Source: Proteus columbae (GTDB lineage: Bacteria; Pseudomonadota; Gammaproteobacteria; Enterobacterales; Enterobacteriaceae). From it: a DNA stretch of 64,000 bases. The notes under the pieces are model-generated. The model searched no databases and had not been told where the DNA came from. It saw only the letters and a program-made list of their open reading frames with translations. Where the stretch lies: contig NZ_CP043925.1 of NCBI RefSeq assembly GCF_009914335.1, forward strand, positions 1,302,001-1,366,000, in the 5' to 3' direction. Below are positions 58,408 through 64,000 of this stretch, in pieces. A program made the translations under genes and the position numbers. Within the stretch, counting starts at the first letter, position 1, and the number at the start of each line of letters is the position of its first letter.

Positions 58408-58425
58408 AGCTTACACTTGTACGCT
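58408..58425 (-). promoter_or_regulatory. FabR operator upstream of fabA
   Basis: On the minus strand AGCGTACAAGTGTAAGCT is a close match to the FabR palindrome of E. coli fabA and fabB (AGCGTACA-GTG-T-GCT). FabR represses these genes in response to unsaturated acyl chains. Confidence 0.75.
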
Positions 58426-58427
58426 GA

Positions 58428-58443
58428 ACAACTCCGATCACTT
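58428..58443 (-). promoter_or_regulatory. FadR site upstream of fabA
   Basis: On the minus strand AAGTGATCGGAGTTGT closely resembles the E. coli fabA FadR site (AACTGATCGGACTTGT), at the same place next to the FabR operator. FadR activates fabA in E. coli. Confidence 0.7.
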
Positions 58444-58452
58444 GAAACAGAA

Positions 58453-60195
58453 TTATCTGAATAGACGTAAGAACCAAGGTAATTTAGGTCTATCCTGATT
58501 ATTTGCAAGTGTTATACGATCATGAATAACAGCTAACAAGTGTGAGTCCGATTGTTCTGGTTCACATTGCTCTTCATAATATGGCTGACGAGTCAGTAAC
58601 GTTATCGCTTCCGCTACATGAGTGACAGGCCAAATATGAAATTTTTCTTCTTTTACCGCTTGTTGTACATTTTCGTTGAGTACAAGATGGCGAATATTGG
58701 CAAGAGGAATAATTACGCCTTGTGCACCAGTTAGCCCTCTTTGTTGGCAGATATCAAAGAAGCCTTCGATTTTCTGGTTTACGCCGCCAATCGGTTGGAC
58801 TTGACCAAATTGATCAACGGCACCTGTAACAGCAATTTGTTGATCAATAGGTTGTTGTGCCAGAGTGCTAATAAAAGCACATAATTCAGCCAGAGAGGCG
58901 CTATCACCATCAACCTCGCCATATGATTGTTCAAAAACAATCGAGGTGCTAAATGGCTGTGGTTGGTCTAAACGTAATTCTGAGTTTAAATAAGCTTGCA
59001 TAATCATCATTCCTTTAGCATGAAGATTGCCACCAAGCTCAGCTTTTCGCTCAACATCTGTAAACTCACCATCACCTATATGTGCAACGCAGGTAATGCG
59101 AGTTGGTTCTCCGATTAAATCAGGATATCCAGGGTAATCCAAGACAGAAAGTCCATTGATTTGACCAACAGCTTCACCTTCTGTTTGTATCATTACTTGG
59201 TCTTGTAAAATCTCATCACGACTACGTTCTAATAAATAACTGTGTCGCCATAGGCGATTTTCTTCTGCTTTTTTTAATGCATCAGCATTTAGAGAAGCAC
59301 CATGATTAAAACGTATTGCATAACGAAGCTGGCGTAAGATCCATTCTAAATCTAGGCTTAGCATCAGCTGATCTTCATGTTGTCTTGCTGCTTGTGTTAG
59401 CAAGACTTCCCAAGCATCCGCAGATAGAGAAGGGAGGCTATATTTTTGGCACAATGAATTTACAAAGCCACACCATTGAGAAAGAGCGGTTTCGTCTTCT
59501 AAATACATATCGTATTCATATTCACCATATAAAGCAGTGCTACTTAGCTCAGGCTCCATAAATTCAAGCTCTTCAAGGCCTAATCTATCACCGACTAAAA
59601 TAACCCGTAAATTGAGAGGCATGCTTTCAATAGGCAAAGGCAGGGATTGATTGTCATTCCAAACAAGCCACTCAAAACGCTGCTCTTCAACCATTTTTTT
59701 AAGGCGGAACCACATTAGTGGTTGTGCAAGTAAAGATTTTATAGAGAGGACTAAAATGCCTCCATTTACTTTATGCAATAAGCCTGGGCTGAGGGTAACT
59801 TCGTCTTTATGGCAATAGAATGAACCAAAGAGTTGTTCTGGCTCTATCCATTGGCAACAAGTAATAGATTCTGATGATGAAAATGCACCTTGTACATTTT
59901 CTTGCCAGTCGATTTTATTGGTTTCTGCTTGATAGCTGCCAACAACAGGATCAGTTTTGATCCCTGATTGCGTTAATGTGTCTGTCAGCATATCAAAGTA
60001 AGCAGTAGAATCATCCGCTTTTAACAGCATAAACTGCCCTGAATCTGCATTGTTTAACCATTGCAGGCTTTCATACAGGCGAGGTTGAACCTCACGAAGT
60101 AGAGATGCAGGTAATTGAGATGCTGTTTGAAAGAAAGTTTGGTAGGAGGCGTAATCAGGACGTAACGCCTGCCATTCTAATTCGTTGTTTTTCAA
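58453..60195 (-). CDS. lonH: Lon-related protease family protein LonH (YcbZ)
   Basis: The 580-residue protein matches E. coli YcbZ/LonH (586). The C-terminal Lon protease domain holds the catalytic serine in GEVDGDSASLAELCA near 430 and the lysine in IGGVNQKIEGFFD near 475. The N-terminal AAA-like region is degenerate, with no clear Walker A. It lies upstream of fabA on the same strand and divergent from matP. Its cellular substrates are not known to me. Confidence 0.93.
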   Translation of the reverse strand: MKNNELEWQALRPDYASYQTFFQTASQLPASLLREVQPRLYESLQWLNNADSGQFMLLKADDSTAYFDMLTDTLTQSGIKTDPVVGSYQAETNKIDWQENVQGAFSSSESITCCQWIEPEQLFGSFYCHKDEVTLSPGLLHKVNGGILVLSIKSLLAQPLMWFRLKKMVEEQRFEWLVWNDNQSLPLPIESMPLNLRVILVGDRLGLEELEFMEPELSSTALYGEYEYDMYLEDETALSQWCGFVNSLCQKYSLPSLSADAWEVLLTQAARQHEDQLMLSLDLEWILRQLRYAIRFNHGASLNADALKKAEENRLWRHSYLLERSRDEILQDQVMIQTEGEAVGQINGLSVLDYPGYPDLIGEPTRITCVAHIGDGEFTDVERKAELGGNLHAKGMMIMQAYLNSELRLDQPQPFSTSIVFEQSYGEVDGDSASLAELCAFISTLAQQPIDQQIAVTGAVDQFGQVQPIGGVNQKIEGFFDICQQRGLTGAQGVIIPLANIRHLVLNENVQQAVKEEKFHIWPVTHVAEAITLLTRQPYYEEQCEPEQSDSHLLAVIHDRITLANNQDRPKLPWFLRLFR

Positions 60196-60556
60196 GGTTA
60201 CCGTTTTTATTATTGATTAGTGAAAAGAGATAATTAGATATCGTATAAGTCGATACCTATCCTGCAATAAGACGGTTCTTTAACTGTCATCAACTGCATA
60301 GGCAGGGAATATGTACCGCTACGACCTTATAATGACAGGTTAATAATTGGTCATTAAGGTTTTATGATAGCGACGCTCGATTCTATCATAACGTGCTCAG
60401 AAAACTATCCCTTATCAAGGCTTGTTATTAATTGATAAGAAAGATTATCTAAAATAACTTTGCCTATAAAATAGTCAAAAAATTTCGGTTCAGTGGCAGT
60501 ATTTTTGTAAAATTGTTGATATGCTACTATATAGTTACGTTGTCACGGGGATTTGT
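60196..60556. other. Divergent region between lonH and matP
   Basis: About 360 bp between divergent genes. It holds a matS-like element at 60534-60546 directly ahead of the matP ribosome-binding site. No other known site is recognised and there is no reading frame of note. Confidence 0.5.
60534..60546. promoter_or_regulatory. matS-like site before matP
   Basis: GTTACGTTGTCAC matches the MatP target GTGACRNYGTCAC at 12 of 13 positions; the third base is T instead of G. It ends 10 bp before the matP ATG, next to the GGGGA ribosome-binding sequence. It could mark the edge of the Ter macrodomain or mediate matP autoregulation. Confidence 0.55.
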
Positions 60557-61018
60557 ATGAAATATCAACAATTAGAGAACCTAGAATGTGGCTGGAAGTG
60601 GGCCTATCTAGTAAAAAAACACCGTGAAGGTGAATTAATTACCCGTTATATAGAAAAAAGTGCTGCTGATGAAGTTGTCGAGCAATTGTTGCTTCTTGAA
60701 TCACAACCATTAAAAGTTTTAGAGTGGATAGATTTGCATATGAATCCTGATTTATCTAATAGGATAAAGCAAACGATTAGAGCTCGCAGAAAACGTTATT
60801 TTAATGCTGAGCATCAGCATACGCGCAAGAAATCAATCGATTTAACGTTTAAAGTTTGGCAACGCTTATCTGCATTGTCACAACGAAGAGGGATCACATT
60901 ATCAGAAACGATCGTGCAATTAATTGAAGACGCTGAACGAAAAGAACAATATGCATTAAAAGTGCATAGTTTAAAAGATGGACTCATTGAGTTATTAGAA
61001 CGCGATAAAGAAAAATAA
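60557..61018 (+). CDS. matP: Ter macrodomain organiser MatP
   Basis: MatP binds matS sites and organises the replication terminus region, also contacting MukB and ZapB. From ATG 60557 the protein has 153 residues, [33 protein letters not shown]..., matching E. coli MatP (150). A four-helix bundle is followed by the ribbon-helix-helix region [25 protein letters not shown] and a C-terminal coiled coil. The frame runs open to 60521, but the conserved start has GGGGA 7 nt upstream. mukFEB and zapC are encoded in the same window. Confidence 0.96.
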   Translation: MKYQQLENLECGWKWAYLVKKHREGELITRYIEKSAADEVVEQLLLLESQPLKVLEWIDLHMNPDLSNRIKQTIRARRKRYFNAEHQHTRKKSIDLTFKVWQRLSALSQRRGITLSETIVQLIEDAERKEQYALKVHSLKDGLIELLERDKEK

Positions 61019-61137
61019 GTTACATTATTTTTAGCTTACTGGCTTCGACAATTTATTTGTTTTTATTGTGATATTTCATACTGGCCTGAAAACGTTCTTG
61101 TCTTTATATTTTGATCTAATTTTATCTCCATAAAAGA

Positions 61138-61162
61138 AAAACCCTGCCAATGGCAGGGTTTT
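61138..61162. terminator. Terminator between matP and ompA
   Basis: AAAACCCTGCCA and TGGCAGGGTTTT are perfect arms with minimal loop. On the minus strand more T residues follow, so it mainly ends ompA. Confidence 0.87.
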
Positions 61163-61197
61163 GAATTCATCAACAGTAGATTATTCTACTATTTGAA

Positions 61198-62289
61198 TTA
61201 TTTACCAGCAGGAACAACAACTTCAGTTGTACCTTGGATTTCGATCTCAACACGACGGTCTGGCGCTAAGCAATCGATCAGAGCTGAACGAGCTTTAACG
61301 TTGTCACATGTGTTGCCAGTAACTGGGTTTTCTTTACCACGACCTTCTGCAGAGATGCTGTTTGCAGGGATACCTTTAGAAACCAGGTAATCAACTACAG
61401 ATTGAGCACGTTTTTCTGACAGAGGCAGGTTGTAGTTTTGTGAACCGATGCGGTCAGTGTAACCGATAACTACTACACGACCTTGAGTTGGGTCGATGTT
61501 AGCCAGTTCATTGTACAGACCATTCAGAGCTTCTTGACCTTCAGCTTTCAGAGTAGATTTGTTGAAATTGAACAGAACGTCTGAACGCAGAGTAAAGGTT
61601 TTGTTCTCAACAACTGGTGCTGGAGCTACAACTGGTGCTGGAGCTACAACTGGAGCTGGAGTTTCTTGGTTGAAGCGGTAAGCAACACCAACACTCAGCA
61701 TGCCGTTGTCTGGACGAGCATTCAGAGTACCTTTATCACCGATGTTGTTGATCCATTGATATTCAACACGGGTAGCGATGTTTGGAGTGATCGCGTATTC
61801 AGTACCTAATGCGAATACTGGAGAAACGCCAGTATCGTTATTAGAGAAACGTTCTTGGACTGGAGATGCTGAAGTAGCGTTTTTAGTTGCAGAAGAATCT
61901 GCACGCCATACCATACCACCTAAACGAGTATAAACGTCTAAGTCTTCCATTACTGGATAACTTAATTTAGTGGTTAATTGGATACCTTGAGCACGGAATG
62001 CACCGTTGTCATATGAACCTTTATAAGTCATACGACCTAACCAATCGTAACCCAGCTCAAAACCTAAGTATTGGTTGTATTGATAACCAGCAAATGCACC
62101 TGCACCTAATTGATCACGGTGAGTGTTACCATTACCGATAGAAGTACCATCGAAATGGTTGCTAGTACCTTGGTATTGAGACCAACCTAATTTACCACCG
62201 GTATACCAGGTATTGTCTTTTGGAGCTGCTTGCGCTGCAGTTGCGAAAGCTGCCACTGCCACTGCTAATGCGATAGCTGTCTTTTTCAT
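61198..62289 (-). CDS. ompA: Outer membrane protein A
   Basis: OmpA links the outer membrane to peptidoglycan. The 363 residues begin with a signal peptide ([21 protein letters not shown]). An eight-strand barrel (about 22-200) ends before an Ala-Pro-Val hinge ([16 protein letters not shown]). The C-terminal OmpA-like domain carries [25 protein letters not shown] and two cysteines in NTCDN and DCLAPDRR. It is longer than E. coli OmpA (346), with extra residues in an extracellular loop ([21 protein letters not shown]) and the hinge. Strong codon bias suits very high expression. Confidence 0.97.
   Translation of the reverse strand: MKKTAIALAVAVAAFATAAQAAPKDNTWYTGGKLGWSQYQGTSNHFDGTSIGNGNTHRDQLGAGAFAGYQYNQYLGFELGYDWLGRMTYKGSYDNGAFRAQGIQLTTKLSYPVMEDLDVYTRLGGMVWRADSSATKNATSASPVQERFSNNDTGVSPVFALGTEYAITPNIATRVEYQWINNIGDKGTLNARPDNGMLSVGVAYRFNQETPAPVVAPAPVVAPAPVVENKTFTLRSDVLFNFNKSTLKAEGQEALNGLYNELANIDPTQGRVVVIGYTDRIGSQNYNLPLSEKRAQSVVDYLVSKGIPANSISAEGRGKENPVTGNTCDNVKARSALIDCLAPDRRVEIEIQGTTEVVVPAGK
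61611..61661 (-). repeat. Tandem repeat in the ompA hinge
   Basis: The 18-bp unit CAACTGGTGCTGGAGCTA occurs twice in a row (61611-61646) with a third partial copy to 61661. It encodes the repeated Ala-Pro-Val-Val-Ala-Pro hinge on the minus strand. Copy number could vary by slippage. Confidence 0.85.
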
Positions 62290-62638
62290 TTTTACGCCTC
62301 GTTATCATCCAAGTTAGGCATTTGGCTTTAAGCCTTATTATTTGCCCTTGGTTAAATTATTGTTAGGAATCCAATGCTTTCATCAAATGATGATCCCGAA
62401 AAATGGGATTTAAAGCATAACCTTAACGACATAAAGTCTACAATGAACTTAAAAAGTTACAAGTAATCCTTTAAAATTCGACTTAAAATTTTAAAAAGAT
62501 CCGTCTTATTCCACAATGGGAAAGATTCTGTATTTTTGTTAAATTTCTTGTAACTATATGATTTAGGTTATAAATACTTTTGACTTATCTTAAATGATAC
62601 AAGGGTGTTTTGAGTATTAGGAAAACTCTTAAATTTCA
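62290..62638 (-). promoter_or_regulatory. ompA leader and promoter region
   Basis: About 350 bp between sulA and ompA, both on the minus strand. The ompA ribosome-binding sequence GAGGCG precedes the ATG. In E. coli a stabilising structured leader is present, and a similar leader is likely but not folded here. No sulA terminator is evident. Confidence 0.5.
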
Positions 62639-63190
62639 CTAATGGTAGTGAATTGAATGAATTTTTACGGAATTCAAATGTCGTTTAGATGTATTAGTAC
62701 TTTCTAAATGGATATTTGAATTAACTTGCTGTCGCATAATAAACCCAAGGGTTTTTCCTTTACTTGCAGCAGATTCTAATCGTTTCATCTCTTCTGACGA
62801 TATTTCTGGTAACCAGCCGAGCACTACACTGTAATTACCACTCATCAGTGCTTTTTCCATTAAATCAACAGTAGTTATCATATTTATATGATTTAACTGG
62901 ATTATTTTGTTAAGTGGTAATCCTGCATTTTTTAACCAAGTACGATTTAGTTTTTGTTGTGGGTTTAGCCACAATAACCAACGCGATTCATGGCTATACT
63001 GTTTCAGTAATGGCAAAAGGATGTGATTAATGACGAGCGGGTTTTGGTAGAGAAGTTCACTCACCATACCTTGTTTATTATTACTATCGTAAGTCGCCAC
63101 TGTTGAAGGGATAGATAGAGGTAATACCTCATTTGAGATCTCTTGGAGAATGGCGTTCTGTCTTGTCGGAGATGATGTTGAGAGTTTCAT
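62639..63190 (-). CDS. sulA: SOS cell-division inhibitor SulA
   Basis: SulA binds FtsZ and blocks septation during DNA damage. The 183 residues are diverged from E. coli SulA (169). They keep the core, including LLYQNPLVINHILLPLLKQYSHESRWLLWLNPQQKLNRTWL near 47-87 and VDLMEKALMSGNYSVVLGWLPE near 108-129. The C-terminal tail is longer and rich in Ser, His and Asn. A near-perfect LexA box lies upstream. Position between ompA and sxy is as in E. coli. Confidence 0.92.
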   Translation of the reverse strand: MKLSTSSPTRQNAILQEISNEVLPLSIPSTVATYDSNNKQGMVSELLYQNPLVINHILLPLLKQYSHESRWLLWLNPQQKLNRTWLKNAGLPLNKIIQLNHINMITTVDLMEKALMSGNYSVVLGWLPEISSEEMKRLESAASKGKTLGFIMRQQVNSNIHLESTNTSKRHLNSVKIHSIHYH

Positions 63191-63212
63191 ATTTACCTCG
63201 TTCTATATGTAC

Positions 63213-63228
63213 TGTATGAATATACAGT
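63213..63228 (-). promoter_or_regulatory. LexA (SOS) box of sulA
   Basis: CTGTATGAATATACAG matches CTGT-N8-ACAG with the AT-rich centre typical of strong sites. It lies about 23-38 bp upstream of the sulA ATG. Confidence 0.92.
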
Positions 63229-63419
63229 ATCTCTATATTTCGCTTAAATCAAGCTCATTTTTTTGAAAGTTCCTCTCAAATTTTATGTAAATCTCTATTT
63301 TTAAGTCGTTAACTATTGGCAATATAAAGGAAATTCTTTATTGTCCTTCTAGTTATGTCTTATGCATGTTTTTGAATTCAAAGATAAAATTTAATCTTAA
63401 AGTATGTGTTGGAGTTTCA

Positions 63420-64000
63420 ATGTTATTTTTACCTGAGCAAAGGAAGGCTCATTTATTATCGCGTATTGCGCAATATGGAGAGTTAACAACAAAGTCTCAA
63501 TTTGGTGGTGTTAGCTTAATGATTGATGATGTTATGTTTGCTATCACGTCAGATAATGAGTTTTATTTAAAAGGAAGTGGTTTTTTAGAAACTCTTTATA
63601 AGGCAACAAAAATGAGTTCCTATACCTATTTGAAAAAAGGAATTCCTATCATATTGCGTTATTACCATATAACGGATTCGCTATGGAAAAATCAGCAGAA
63701 ATTAGATCAATATATTGATATGTCATATCACTACAGCATTCAAGAATATTTAGGACAACGAAAGAAGCCTTGCAGAATAAAAGACTTACCTAATCTAGGT
63801 GTGATATTAGAAAAAAGGTTGAATCAAATTGGCATTAATCAAGTTGAAGAACTGCGTTTAATCGGTGCTAAAGCGTGTTATCTAAAATTAATGCATAGCC
63901 ACAATTTGAGAAATAGTGAACTTTTACTTTCATTGGCAGGAGCTATCGTTGGGTGCCATCGTTCTGTATTACCTAGTCAACTTAAAATGGAGTTATTAGA
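63420..64000 (+). CDS. sxy: Competence regulator Sxy/TfoX, 3' end outside the window
   Basis: Sxy (TfoX) acts with CRP to turn on competence genes. The visible 193 residues begin MLFLPEQRKAHLLSRIAQYGEL. An N-terminal TfoX_N fold (SQFGGVSLMIDDVMFAI, LYKATK, IILRYYHITDSLW) is followed by the C-terminal TfoX_C helix-hairpin region (RIKDLPNLGVILEKRLNQIGINQVEELRLIGAKACYLKL). GGAG lies 6 nt before the ATG. The E. coli protein has 209 residues, so only the last few codons are missing. It is divergent from sulA. Confidence 0.92.
   Translation, partial: MLFLPEQRKAHLLSRIAQYGELTTKSQFGGVSLMIDDVMFAITSDNEFYLKGSGFLETLYKATKMSSYTYLKKGIPIILRYYHITDSLWKNQQKLDQYIDMSYHYSIQEYLGQRKKPCRIKDLPNLGVILEKRLNQIGINQVEELRLIGAKACYLKLMHSHNLRNSELLLSLAGAIVGCHRSVLPSQLKMELL

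Noticed and set aside
1..64000. CRISPR arrays, tRNA or rRNA genes, prophage
   Set aside because: No regularly spaced direct repeats, tRNA-like cloverleaf, rRNA sequence or phage gene block was seen on reading the window.

Overview
The window is chromosomal DNA of a low-GC enterobacterium. The encoded proteins and gene order point to the Morganellaceae, most likely Proteus (P. mirabilis or a close relative). From memory, the backbone follows the Escherichia coli 20-22 min region almost gene for gene: pflB-focA-ycaO, serC, aroA, cmk, rpsA, ihfB, comEC (ycaI), msbA, lpxK, ycaR, kdsB, elyC, cmoM, mukFEB, ldtD, ycbK, ycbL, aspC, ompF, asnS, pncB, pepN, pyrD, zapC, ycbX, rlmL, uup, pqiABC, rmf, fabA, lonH, matP, ompA, sulA, sxy. 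The assignment rests on protein similarity recalled by eye. No search was run.

Layout. 1-7400 holds anaerobic formate metabolism (pflB partial, focA), the S12-modification accessory factor ycaO, a periplasmic asparaginase and an MFS transporter. 7500-13400 holds serC, aroA, cmk, rpsA and ihfB. 13700-23000 holds comEC, the lipid A/LPS genes msbA, lpxK and kdsB, a divergent cold-shock-domain gene, ycaR, elyC and cmoM. 23000-29500 is the mukFEB condensin operon. 29700-34100 holds acid phosphatase aphA and the envelope genes ldtD, ycbK and ycbL. 34250-40130 is a minus-strand block (aspC, ompF, asnS, pncB). 40470-45070 holds pepN, pyrD and zapC. 47350-56260 holds ycbX, rlmL, uup and pqiABC. 56900-64000 holds rmf, an insertion-sequence scar, fabA, lonH, matP, ompA, sulA and the start of sxy.

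Accessory content is sparse and sits in a few backbone gaps. The most striking piece lies between zapC and ycbX. It is a 441-residue toxin with a C-terminal domain nearly identical to the 16S rRNA nuclease domain of colicin E3, followed 13 bp later by an ImmE3-like immunity gene. The toxin lacks a recognisable colicin receptor-binding coiled coil, and no lysis gene or LexA box is visible beside it. Its N-terminus carries four cysteines. It looks like a compact S-pyocin/colicin chimera with an unknown delivery route. Next to it is a 45-codon start-less reading frame on the minus strand that may be a gene remnant. Between rmf and fabA lies the 3' end of an IS200/IS605-type tnpB with its right end. 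It is fused to what may be the last codons of a membrane-protein gene.

Regulatory sites readable in the sequence include an FNR box before focA, a LexA box before sulA, adjoining FabR and FadR sites before fabA, a NadR-type box before pncB, an OmpR-like site before ompF and a matS-like site just ahead of matP. A cluster of TGACA/TGTCA motifs far upstream of focA and an inverted repeat before the cold-shock gene are unexplained. Most transcription units end in clear intrinsic terminators, including one between serC and aroA, which form one operon in E. coli.
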